Below, piece by piece: positions 34,432 through 43,285 of a DNA stretch of 57,957 bases. Location: assembly GCA_020356065.1 (NCBI GenBank), contig CP070632.1, forward strand, positions 1,086,973 to 1,144,929. The letters are read 5' to 3'. The translations under genes and the position numbers were made by a program. The stretch's first letter is position 1, and the number at the start of each line of letters is the position of its first letter. The notes beneath the pieces were generated by a model. The model was not told the origin of the DNA. It ran no database searches and saw only the letters and a list, made by a program, of their open reading frames with translations. The stretch is from Nitrospiraceae bacterium (GTDB taxonomy: Bacteria; Nitrospirota; Thermodesulfovibrionia; UBA6902).

Positions 34432-34482
34432 TCATTATGTAAAAGCAGGGGCACCATAAAAACAGAAGATCTGATATATATA

Positions 34483-36798
34483 ATGAAAAAAATAATCTGC
34501 AGATACACCGTAACTTTTTTATTTTTTATATTGTCCGGTTCAGGAGCATATGCAGATGGTCTGGGAGGACTGGCAAGCTTTAACTATAACAGTACAAACG
34601 TTGACAGGGACGGTAATAGACAGACAGAGACCACGTCTTTAAATGAGAATTATTATTTGACGTATGATAAATCAGTTACACGAGCAGTTTCTTACCAGTT
34701 GTATGTAAGGATTAACGAGTTTCAGTCCAGAATAACTGATGACACGAATAATATAGATTTAAATCATAACAGAATGATTGAACCGGGCTTAGATGTGTAT
34801 ATACGGAACTCCTTTTATAATTTTTCTGTGGGTTACAGGAGACAGGAGGACTGGTCAGATAATTTCAGCTCAGGAGACATCAAGTTTTTATACCCTTATC
34901 AGTTGCTGCGTTCGGATGACCGTCTGGGAGACGATGACAGGGAAACTACTGAATTGTATTATGCAAGGTTAAACTTCATACCGAAGAATTTGCCTACATT
35001 GACTCTGGACTATGACAGATTTGAGAACTTTGATTATCTTTCACCAAAGAGTAAAGACCAGACAATTGATGAGTACTCTATCAGATCCTCATATTCCGTG
35101 TCCCCGTGGGATATAAGCACAAGGTATTACCTAAATTTTTCTCATAGTGTAAACAAAAAACCGGATGCAAGAACCAATAAGATTGTCAGCAATGATTTGA
35201 ATCTGAATTATGTTACCGGCTATGCCGGCTCCTTCTGGGGACGCAGGGTCAACTACTCATTTTCATACAGGGGGAATTATTCCAGGTCGGATAATAAAAT
35301 ATCTGTAACCGAGACAGGCAGTTTCCTCATACAGCGGGATGCACTCGGAGGATTCAACGCACGGGGGAATGCAGCCCAGCCTGATGTTGATTTTCTTCCC
35401 TCTCAGGTATCTCTGATTGATGACGATTTCATTAATTCAACCGGTATAGATATAAGCACGTTTATTACAGGACAGTTTGAGAATCTGGGGATCAGGGTAT
35501 CAGGAACAAAGTCTGTCGATACCATATATGTCTATGTGAACCAGGATGTAACGGCTGATGTTCTTAATAATGTATCTAACTGGAGGGCCTTCAGCAGTGA
35601 CGTTAATATTAATGTGCCGGGCACCTGGACCGAGCAGACCATTCAGAGTGTTTCTGTCTCTGCCCATGATATACCGAATTCCATTTACCGCTTTGAAATA
35701 AAGCTCTCTGTACCGGTAATGGCATTTTTTTTAAAGGTAGTTAATTTACAGATTGCGTCTACTGCGAATGTTTCTGTTACGGAAATTGAGGCGTACGGTA
35801 CCGATAATATATTAGACAAAGAAACTACGGATGAGACAGATTCTTTTACGCAGGGGCTTGAATTCAGGTCCAGTTCACAGCTGCGTGAGAACATAACTCT
35901 TACCCTTCATTATTCAGTAGACAGGTCTGACCGGAATGCTGACTCTGTATTCAGCTCGATAGGGGGTGTTTTTAAAAACATATTCAGCGATGATGTAAGT
36001 GGTGATGATGCTGACTTCAGAAGTATCATTACCAGGGGGTATGGAGCAACTGCAAGCTGGGATGCGCACAGACTGATCTCAACATCCCTGAGATTGCAGA
36101 GGAGTGAGAATTTTGATGATCTCAAGATAAATGATTTTGCATCCAACTCATATAATCTTTCATTCAACTCATCTCCCCTGCCAACGCTCGATGCTACCCT
36201 ATCCCTTTTAAGAAGTGATACATTTCAGTCTGATAATAAAGAAAATGAAACACATTCTGTACTCTTGAGTGTTGGGTCCCGGCTTCACAGGGATGTACAT
36301 ATGATTACTGATACGGGTTACACCAGGTCTAACTCTCTGACCAATAATACGACGTCAGATTCTTATCTGTTTGACGGATCTATTAACGCAAAACTGAACC
36401 GCAAACTGTCTGGGAGCATGAGCTACGGGTTTCTCCACACTTCTTCGGGCACGACGTCGAGCGATTCAGTAAATTCATTGTTAACAGTCAGTTACAGGCC
36501 TGCACGTCTTATTAATTTTTCCGGTAATTTCAGGATCCAGGATACGGATGGCATCACTACTACTTCAGAACGTCTGCTTGTGGACTGGATACCATTGCCA
36601 GTGGTAAGAATGAATTTTAATTATGTTCATTCAAACTCAGATGCTTCTCCTTCCAGAAGTGATACTTTTTCAAGTTACATGATCTGGCATATCACAAAAT
36701 TCGCTGATGTGAGGTTTACATATACATATACTCGAACAGTCGATATAGACACGACCAAGACATATGGCTATAACACCTATGTAAATTGCAGATTTTAG
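34483..36798 (+). CDS. Large outer-membrane beta-barrel protein (porin-like)
   Basis: 771 aa. The signal peptide is cut near AYADG. The rest is a series of alternating aromatic/polar strands (TSLNENYYLTYDKSV, FYNFSVGYRRQEDWS, FTYTYTRTVDIDTT) ending in NCRF, a C-terminal Phe as recognised by the BAM machinery. Residues ~315-445 depart from the pattern and resemble a coagulation-factor-5/8-type jelly roll (TEQTIQSVSVSAHD...FFLKVVNLQIASTANVSVTEIEAYG in outline), probably an extracellular or plug domain. No haem motif. Context suggests the pore of a porin-cytochrome conduit or the exit channel for the filament cytochromes. It is not an obvious MtrB/PioB by sequence. Confidence 0.8.
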   Translation: MKKIICRYTVTFLFFILSGSGAYADGLGGLASFNYNSTNVDRDGNRQTETTSLNENYYLTYDKSVTRAVSYQLYVRINEFQSRITDDTNNIDLNHNRMIEPGLDVYIRNSFYNFSVGYRRQEDWSDNFSSGDIKFLYPYQLLRSDDRLGDDDRETTELYYARLNFIPKNLPTLTLDYDRFENFDYLSPKSKDQTIDEYSIRSSYSVSPWDISTRYYLNFSHSVNKKPDARTNKIVSNDLNLNYVTGYAGSFWGRRVNYSFSYRGNYSRSDNKISVTETGSFLIQRDALGGFNARGNAAQPDVDFLPSQVSLIDDDFINSTGIDISTFITGQFENLGIRVSGTKSVDTIYVYVNQDVTADVLNNVSNWRAFSSDVNINVPGTWTEQTIQSVSVSAHDIPNSIYRFEIKLSVPVMAFFLKVVNLQIASTANVSVTEIEAYGTDNILDKETTDETDSFTQGLEFRSSSQLRENITLTLHYSVDRSDRNADSVFSSIGGVFKNIFSDDVSGDDADFRSIITRGYGATASWDAHRLISTSLRLQRSENFDDLKINDFASNSYNLSFNSSPLPTLDATLSLLRSDTFQSDNKENETHSVLLSVGSRLHRDVHMITDTGYTRSNSLTNNTTSDSYLFDGSINAKLNRKLSGSMSYGFLHTSSGTTSSDSVNSLLTVSYRPARLINFSGNFRIQDTDGITTTSERLLVDWIPLPVVRMNFNYVHSNSDASPSRSDTFSSYMIWHITKFADVRFTYTYTRTVDIDTTKTYGYNTYVNCRF

Positions 36799-36887
36799 GA
36801 ATGTCACTTATAATAACAGGGGTACTGTAAGTCAAGATAGTATAAGGATAATATGATATTTAGCAAACTGAATCGGTAAATTGATCG

Positions 36888-37496
36888 ATGAACAAGAGAC
36901 ATAATTTAGTTGAGAAAGAAAAGAGAATCGGCTCCCCTGGAAGCCATTTTTCCCTCATAGTATTGATAATTATCGTCATATGTTATGGTTGCAGTGGAAC
37001 GTTAAAGCAATATAAACATGCTGAAATTCAGACAAAGAACCTGAAAAGGATAGCTGTGTTACCCATGGAAAATCTGACAGGGAATGAATATGCAGATGAA
37101 AAGATCAGAAGCCTTGTTATTATGGACCTTTTATCGAGAGATGTGAACGTGATCGAACCCGGAGAAGTGATGCGGGTATACAAGGAATTGAGGATATCGC
37201 CATATCAGCCTGTGTCCAGAAGGAATTTGCAGAATCTGGGGGAGATGTTGGAAGTCGAAGTTGTGTTGAAGGGTTCTGTAGGAACATACGACATTAAAAA
37301 AGGAGTTTCTGTTTCATACCCGGAGGTATCCACTCATTTAACATTAGTAGACATAGAATCAGGTGATATCCTCTGGTCAGCATGGCATACGTCCGGAGGT
37401 GCGAGTATCTGGACCAGGCATTTTGGCGCTGAAGGTACGACTCTGGATGAAACAGCAAGACAAGTCATAAAAGAGTCCTTCGATAGTTTATTTTGA
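36888..37496 (+). CDS. GNA1162/CsgG-like lipoprotein, copy 1
   Basis: 202 aa. After a long N-tail, a hydrophobic segment ends VICYGC-S, a probable lipobox. The mature part starts LKRIAVLPMENLTGNEYADEKIRSLV and has the alternating beta-alpha pattern of CsgG/GNA1162/FlgO-type proteins, then LKGSVGTYDI, THLTLVDIESGDILWSA and ASIWTRHFGAEGTTLDETARQVI. The next two genes encode relatives. Such proteins form or assist outer-membrane secretion assemblies. Here the set may help export cytochrome filaments (inference). Confidence 0.8.
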   Translation: MNKRHNLVEKEKRIGSPGSHFSLIVLIIIVICYGCSGTLKQYKHAEIQTKNLKRIAVLPMENLTGNEYADEKIRSLVIMDLLSRDVNVIEPGEVMRVYKELRISPYQPVSRRNLQNLGEMLEVEVVLKGSVGTYDIKKGVSVSYPEVSTHLTLVDIESGDILWSAWHTSGGASIWTRHFGAEGTTLDETARQVIKESFDSLF

Positions 37497-37556
37497 AGAC
37501 ATGACAGGTTTATTAAATTATGGTCATATTCCGAAGTATGTATTAAAGGAGATAAA

Positions 37557-38141
37557 ATGAATATGTTAAGAAAAGGATTCCCGGTTGTTACTGTATTGTT
37601 ATTCCTTGTAATTTCAGGATGTCGCAGCAATACGCATGCTCCTTATCATATCAGTCAGGATGTTGATTTCAGTTTTATTAAGAATGTAGCTGTGTTACCT
37701 CTTGAAAACCTGAGCAGTGAAAAAGAGGCTGGTGAAATTATAAGACGTCTGGTAATGAGTGAACTCCTGGCATCGGGACTGGTTAATGTGGTTATTCCGG
37801 GAGAAGTAAATTCAGCTGTCAAGGACCTCAGCATTAAAAACACCACCTCCCTTGATAAAAAACAGATTACGGAGTTAGGCAGGGTCCTTAAGGTAGAGGG
37901 AATAGTAATGGGTTCAATTGAACAGTACGGCTACAGTAAGACCGGAAACAATGCTGCGCCTGAAGTTACGATTACGCTCATGATGGCCGAGACCGGTACA
38001 GGTGACGTTATCTGGTCAGTTACTAAAAGAAGAGGCGGAAGCAGTTTTTTGACCAGGCATTTTGGAGCTTCTTCCCAGACACTGAGTGAGACTTCTCTCG
38101 GTGCGGTGAGGGATGCGATTCATACCCTGACGGAATATTGA
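37557..38141 (+). CDS. GNA1162/CsgG-like lipoprotein, copy 2
   Basis: 194 aa; AAAGGAG (37545-37551) precedes ATG 37557. The signal ends VISGC-R (lipobox). IKNVAVLPLENLSSEKEAGEIIRRLVMSELL, VEGIVMGSIEQYG, VTITLMMAETGTGDVIWSV and SFLTRHFGASSQTLSETSLGAV (each in part) align with copy 1, including the shared TRHFGA phrase. It is a diverged tandem duplicate, 60 bp downstream. Same inferred envelope role. Confidence 0.8.
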   Translation: MNMLRKGFPVVTVLLFLVISGCRSNTHAPYHISQDVDFSFIKNVAVLPLENLSSEKEAGEIIRRLVMSELLASGLVNVVIPGEVNSAVKDLSIKNTTSLDKKQITELGRVLKVEGIVMGSIEQYGYSKTGNNAAPEVTITLMMAETGTGDVIWSVTKRRGGSSFLTRHFGASSQTLSETSLGAVRDAIHTLTEY

Positions 38142-38235
38142 GGGAAAAGTCAGAAAACAGATTTTTATAAAGCCAGTGATGTGCAATTAGCTATTCAGAT
38201 ATCGGAATACATGGATAAGATTCCATTTGATTAAC

Positions 38236-39471
38236 ATGAGAAAGTTCCACTACATAATCCCCCTTTTCATAATAATGTATCTATTTGCTGTGGCAGGATA
38301 TGCTGAAGAAAATAACTCTCCTGACGTTCATAAGGAAACTGAACCTGCCCAGATCCGGGACGTGATCCAGTTTTTCGATGATGTACAGGATGATGCTGAG
38401 TTACAGACAACAGACGCAAACCTGCCGACGGAATATGAAAAGCGCAAAATAGCGCTGCTTCCTTTTGATAACGTGAGCAATAATATTGCTGCCCTTGATA
38501 TCATCATGCCTTTGTTAGCAGGTCAACTTGAAAAGAGGGGACTGGAAATTCTTCACTATGAGAAAGTCGAGTCATTTCTGTGTGAAAGACGGATCAGACA
38601 GGCATCGTACATTTCAAGGGAGGTCGCACAGGAACTGGGAACAACCAGATCGGTTAATACGATCATGGCAGGTGCTGTGCTCACGTTTGTTTCTGACGGG
38701 AATCCAAAAATCGGGATCATGGCCCGCCTCATAGATATACCTACCGGTCTCATTGTCTGGTCGGATTATGTGTCCTTAACCGGAGAAGATTTCACAAAAG
38801 TGCTTGGACTGGGAACAATCAAATCTGTAGACAAGCTGATCCCAGAGGCAATTAACAGTCTGTTTTCCTCACTGGATAATGTTTCATCTGACACAACCGG
38901 TGAGAAAACCTATAAGATTGCAGTATTGCCATTTAAAAATGAGAGTGGTTACAGACATGCCGGTATGATTATTAACTATCTGTTTCAGCACGAACTGTCA
39001 AATAACCTGATGTTTAAACCTGTGGATTTTGGTGATGTCAGGAAGATCATGATTGATCTGAGAGTGGGGCATAAAGGGGAAGTTGATTATGTAAATTTAA
39101 AGTCTCTTTCCAGAGCTCTCGGAGTTGATGTTGTATTAACCGGAACTGTCGAGGAATATGTTATTGGACGTGACGACTCATCTCCTCCCAGAGTAACGAT
39201 CTCAGCAAGATTACTTGACAGCCAGAGGAGCAGAATTATCTGGTTCGATCATCACCAACTGGCCGGAGACCAGCACATTATAGCTCTGGACTGGGGTCGG
39301 CTGAGATCTGCCGATAAAGTTGCCGATACATTGATAGCGGGTTTGGTGGAAAATATGGAAACAGAGGGAATGCCTCTATACAGGGCCAGACTAAGCCCTG
39401 CTGATAACATTGCCGACGCAACGGTATCAGGTCTGATACAAGATGTGGATGCTGAGATTCTGCCTCAATAG
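38236..39471 (+). CDS. Double-domain CsgG/GNA1162-like exported protein
   Basis: ATG 38236 starts a normal signal peptide (MRKFHYIIPLFIIMYLFAVAGYAEE); the frame is open to TTG 38227. After an acidic linker, two copies of the domain in the preceding lipoproteins are fused: KRKIALLPFDNVSNNIAALDIIMPLLAGQL... and YKIAVLPFKNESGYRHAGMIINYLFQHEL..., each ending in a strand with IVWSD or IIWFD. The C-terminal ~40 residues hold two copies of a short ADxxADxxVxGL motif. Together with its neighbours it makes four such domains in a row. The role is inferred only from context. Confidence 0.75.
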   Translation: MRKFHYIIPLFIIMYLFAVAGYAEENNSPDVHKETEPAQIRDVIQFFDDVQDDAELQTTDANLPTEYEKRKIALLPFDNVSNNIAALDIIMPLLAGQLEKRGLEILHYEKVESFLCERRIRQASYISREVAQELGTTRSVNTIMAGAVLTFVSDGNPKIGIMARLIDIPTGLIVWSDYVSLTGEDFTKVLGLGTIKSVDKLIPEAINSLFSSLDNVSSDTTGEKTYKIAVLPFKNESGYRHAGMIINYLFQHELSNNLMFKPVDFGDVRKIMIDLRVGHKGEVDYVNLKSLSRALGVDVVLTGTVEEYVIGRDDSSPPRVTISARLLDSQRSRIIWFDHHQLAGDQHIIALDWGRLRSADKVADTLIAGLVENMETEGMPLYRARLSPADNIADATVSGLIQDVDAEILPQ

Positions 39472-39534
39472 TGCTTTTTTACTATATATGCTTTTGCAGA
39501 GGGGTGTTGATCAGTACCTGTAGACAGATAAACA

Positions 39535-41175
39535 ATGATTAACAACTTATTGAAATTGAGATGGGCGCGATATTCTGTCTACTTTATATGTATTGTTTCT
39601 TTAGCCGGTTGTGCCACTGTATCTCAAAAAAAAGATATTGCCGCACTGGTTGATAATGATCCTGTCACAATCGGAGATATTGAGTATTCATTGCAGATTG
39701 CTCATCGGAGAGAAGGCCTTTCCCAAACAAAAAGCATTAATATTCCCGAATTTGTTCAGAAAGTAATCGATGAAAGGCTCCTTGTACACGAGGCAAAACG
39801 AATGAACCTGGACCGTGATCCGGGTCTGATAAAAAAAGTAGATGCATATATTCTCAGGGAGTCGGTAACAAGGCTCTATAGTGATGAAGTGTTGACAAAA
39901 GTGAAGGTTTCAGAAGATGAAATTAAGGAATATTACGGCAAAGAATACAAAACATATACGTTGAGTTACATTGAAACAGATTCACCGGAAGATGCCGAGG
40001 CCCTGTTACATACCTTAAACGCGGAAACTGATTTCAGTGAGCTGGCCCGTAAATTTGCCTCCCGTGAATTTCGCAAAGTCACGGTTGAGGCAATCCATAC
40101 ACGAAAAGACCTGAACAAAGAACTGAAAGAAGTAATCGATAACCTTTCACCGGGAGAAACAAGTAATGTAGTTGAGGCAGGCGGAAGGCATTATATCGTC
40201 AGGCTTATAAGCAGACATAGTGCTCCTGACAATGAGTTTGATCTGAAGAAGGAAAGCATTCATGAAACGTTACGGAAGACGAAGGTAGATCAGCGCAGTG
40301 ATGAATACCTTGATCACCTGGAAAAAAAAATGTCCCCGGAGGTAAATCAGGAGCTTTTATCATCAATACCGGTTGACCCGGACCAGTCGGAGCGGGCTGC
40401 GTGGTTGCAGGATAACAGGATTCTGGTCTCGCTCAGGGAGTCAACTCTGACGGTCGGTGAGTTTGTAACAATGCTCAGACCCGGTAAAGAGGTATCAAAA
40501 GACAGGATTATCAGACGGTGGATTGAACCTAAGGCAGTTGATTATGAGGCACTTGACCGGAGATATGATATGAACTCTGACCTGAAAGACATGGTATTGA
40601 GATACAAAAATAAAATGCTCATGAACCTGTTTATAAAAAAAGAGCTTACATCAGGGGTGCGCATTTCTGATCAGGAGATGCTGGATTATTACAACGATAA
40701 CCGGGACGAATATCACACACCGGTTAGGTATAAATTGCAGCAGATTACAACAAATACGATGACGGAGGCTGAAGACATAAAGAGAGAGCTGGAAAATAAC
40801 GCTGACTTTACATGGCTGGCCAGAAACAGGTCTGTCGATAACTATTCATTTTCCGGAGGCACGGTTGGATGGCTGGTTAAGAGTAATATGCCATCAGATC
40901 TGAAGAGTATAATTGAAGATCTGCAACCGGGACACATAAGTGATATCATGAAGTCCGGAGATTTTTACAGAATTTACAGGGTACAGGACAAAACAGAAAG
41001 TAAAGTGGAAGATTATGACCGGGTCAGACCTGATGTGCACAGAAAAGTATTTGCTATTAAATATGGAGAGTTACATAAAACGTATGTGGATAAGCTGAGG
41101 AGTGAGGCAGACATAGTCATTAATGAGAAAGTCTTACAGGATTTAGACCGGATGATTAATAGTGGAAAGTCATAG
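39535..41175 (+). CDS. Periplasmic PpiC-type peptidyl-prolyl isomerase lipoprotein with two rotamase domains
   Basis: 546 aa. The signal ends VSLAGC-A, so it is lipid-anchored. Residues ~35-120 form a SurA-type N-domain (VDNDPVTIGDIEYSLQ, VIDERLLVHEAKR). Two parvulin domains follow, ~125-225 (EEIKEYYGKEYKTY..., FSELARKFASREFR, LSPGETSNVVEAGGRHYIVRLI) and ~380-480 (LDYYNDNRDEYHTPVRYKLQQITT, GGTVGWLVKS, LQPGHISDIMKSGDFYRIYRV). It should assist folding of exported proteins. A PpiC gene also accompanies omcS-type filament clusters in Geobacter (from memory), in line with a role here in cytochrome or barrel maturation. Confidence 0.88.
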   Translation: MINNLLKLRWARYSVYFICIVSLAGCATVSQKKDIAALVDNDPVTIGDIEYSLQIAHRREGLSQTKSINIPEFVQKVIDERLLVHEAKRMNLDRDPGLIKKVDAYILRESVTRLYSDEVLTKVKVSEDEIKEYYGKEYKTYTLSYIETDSPEDAEALLHTLNAETDFSELARKFASREFRKVTVEAIHTRKDLNKELKEVIDNLSPGETSNVVEAGGRHYIVRLISRHSAPDNEFDLKKESIHETLRKTKVDQRSDEYLDHLEKKMSPEVNQELLSSIPVDPDQSERAAWLQDNRILVSLRESTLTVGEFVTMLRPGKEVSKDRIIRRWIEPKAVDYEALDRRYDMNSDLKDMVLRYKNKMLMNLFIKKELTSGVRISDQEMLDYYNDNRDEYHTPVRYKLQQITTNTMTEAEDIKRELENNADFTWLARNRSVDNYSFSGGTVGWLVKSNMPSDLKSIIEDLQPGHISDIMKSGDFYRIYRVQDKTESKVEDYDRVRPDVHRKVFAIKYGELHKTYVDKLRSEADIVINEKVLQDLDRMINSGKS

Positions 41176-41267
41176 TCTCATGGGTTACATACGAACGAGT
41201 AATATATGACAGTACGAACAGGCTATAGTGGTTATGAATTCAATATATATTGCCGATAAAAAAAGTG

Positions 41268-43232
41268 ATGCATATTTTGTCGAAACATAACAGTTCTTTT
41301 TTTTCATGTCTCGTTATTGCGATACTTTTTTCAATGCTGGTCTCCTGTGTACCTGAGAAAAAAGTGCGCAAGCGTTTTGCTCCCAAGCCCTGCATTGAAT
41401 GTCATGGAGAAAAATTGACAGACCTTCAGAAAAAATTTGTCCATGCGCCTGCCGGGGAAAAGGATTGTGAGGCCTGTCATCTTCGTCATGGAAGGCTTGC
41501 AATTAAATCTTTTGTTGAAGAAAACGAGAGAAAGCTGTGCTTTAGATGTCATGATGGTATGAAAAAGGAGATGTCAGAAACAGCTAACAAACATACCGTA
41601 ATTAAACAGGGGCTATGCATCCCCTGTCACGAGCCGCATGGTTCTGATCATCAGTATCTGCAGAAAAATACCGGCAGTACGCTCTGTTTTACCTGTCATG
41701 AACGTGCTCCTTTTGAACGCGCAAAACAGCACGAGCCTCTGGAAAACGGGTGTGATCAGTGCCACGCCCCTCACGGGTCAGACTATCCTGACAATCTCAT
41801 TAAAAGTGAAAAGGACCTTTGCGGGACGTGCCATGATTACAAGGTCCAGGACTTTAAAGGTGCGCATATGAACTATCCTGTTGATAACAGTAAATGCACA
41901 GGATGTCACAGTCCTCACAGCTCATCAAATGAGCAGTTGATGCGGGAGTCAGTTCATGAGCCTCTTCAAACGGCTGCATGCAGTGCCTGTCATAATCCTG
42001 CAGATGGGAATGATCCTGTTGGCGTGTCACAGTCCATTGACATGTTGTGCTATTCCTGTCATGAAAAGGAGAAAGACAGGTACATGAAAGGTCATACGCA
42101 TCCTCTGACACAAGAGGGCGAATGCACCTCCTGTCACAGCCCCCATGCTTCAGATTATCCATCTGTAACCCTGCTGGATAAAGTTGAACTGTGCACTCAG
42201 TGTCATAAGGACAAGCCGGATTTAGACGTGAGTCAGCTGCATGTTCCCGTAAAAGAAAATGGATGTACAGGGTGTCATGATCCCCATGCATCAGATCTGG
42301 AATTCACATTAAAGAAGCCCGACGGGGAACTGTGCTATTTCTGTCATAATGAAACAGAAAATGACCTGAATAGAGACGTCCTTCATAAACCTTTTTCCGA
42401 TGATGACTGCACTGCATGTCATGATGCTCATGGCTCAAATAATTCTGTTCTATTAAAGACCCCAATTACGGAATTATGCAATGAATGCCATAAAAAAGAA
42501 CTCGAAAGTTTTTTTAAAACCTATATTCACACACCTGCTGACAATAAACAGTGCTTTTTATGCCATGGCTCGCACTCCTCATCTCACAAAGGGCTTCTGA
42601 GCAGTTCCCCTGAGGAGATCTGCATGGATTGCCATAAGAGCATGCTTGTTGATGTTGATGAAAACGGTACGCATCCCCTGTTTCGAGACCGGGACTGTAT
42701 GGCATGTCATGATTCACATGCAGAAGACAACAGAGGATTTACAAAGAAGCCTGTGAAGGAGATGTGTCTTGATTGCCATGCATCCATGGGAAGCGGCCTG
42801 ATAAAAAGCAGAATTAAACATTCTCCTGTTGAAGAGGGTGAATGTATTGAATGTCACAGTCCCCACGGCACGAGGTTGAAGTATCAGCTGTTAAATCAGC
42901 CCAATGAGCTATGTCTTACATGTCATGAACGAATCGTCACCTCGAAGGAACGTAAAGGACATGTATTCATGGAAAATGGCAGCTGTCTGAACTGTCACGA
43001 TTCTCATTATGCTGATCGAAACGGACTTTTGGTGGATGAAGATCCCCGACTCTGTAAACAGTGCCATGCAGATGATACAGAGCGGTTAACTGCCGTGCAC
43101 AGGCAGCCGCTTAAGGACTTCAGTGAATGTATGAGCTGTCATGAACATCATGTGACTGAAGAGCCGGGGATGCTGAAGAATGTCGGCCATGAACCTTTTT
43201 TACAGGGACATTGTGAGGCCTGTCATGAGTAA
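41268..43232 (+). CDS. 26-haem cytochrome c lipoprotein
   Basis: ATG 41268 begins a lipoprotein signal ending MLVSC-V; TTG 41250 in the same frame would spoil it. The 654-aa protein carries 26 CXXCH motifs by my count, one per ~25 residues, in alternation of CxxCHxPHG/CxxCHxxHA and LCxxCH forms: a chain of doubled-CXXCH units. The second His after each CH supplies the bis-His ligand. It ends right at a haem (HCEACHE). The lipid anchor suits an outer-membrane cytochrome on either face, as in porin-cytochrome conduits. The barrel gene is 4.5 kb upstream. Next gene 34 bp away. Confidence 0.9.
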   Translation: MHILSKHNSSFFSCLVIAILFSMLVSCVPEKKVRKRFAPKPCIECHGEKLTDLQKKFVHAPAGEKDCEACHLRHGRLAIKSFVEENERKLCFRCHDGMKKEMSETANKHTVIKQGLCIPCHEPHGSDHQYLQKNTGSTLCFTCHERAPFERAKQHEPLENGCDQCHAPHGSDYPDNLIKSEKDLCGTCHDYKVQDFKGAHMNYPVDNSKCTGCHSPHSSSNEQLMRESVHEPLQTAACSACHNPADGNDPVGVSQSIDMLCYSCHEKEKDRYMKGHTHPLTQEGECTSCHSPHASDYPSVTLLDKVELCTQCHKDKPDLDVSQLHVPVKENGCTGCHDPHASDLEFTLKKPDGELCYFCHNETENDLNRDVLHKPFSDDDCTACHDAHGSNNSVLLKTPITELCNECHKKELESFFKTYIHTPADNKQCFLCHGSHSSSHKGLLSSSPEEICMDCHKSMLVDVDENGTHPLFRDRDCMACHDSHAEDNRGFTKKPVKEMCLDCHASMGSGLIKSRIKHSPVEEGECIECHSPHGTRLKYQLLNQPNELCLTCHERIVTSKERKGHVFMENGSCLNCHDSHYADRNGLLVDEDPRLCKQCHADDTERLTAVHRQPLKDFSECMSCHEHHVTEEPGMLKNVGHEPFLQGHCEACHE

Positions 43233-43246
43233 AAAACAGGTAAGAA

Positions 43247-43285
43247 GTAAAAGTAGAAAGTAGAAAGTGAAAAGTAGAAAAAATA
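43247..43285 (+). repeat. Purine-rich short tandem repeat across a start codon
   Basis: AAAGTAGAAAGTAGAAAGTG and the following AAAAGTAGAAA are imperfect copies of a 7-base AAAGTAG unit. They span the GTG start at 43267, where no normal Shine-Dalgarno site is seen. Slippage here could change the 43267 gene's translation start. Confidence 0.5.
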
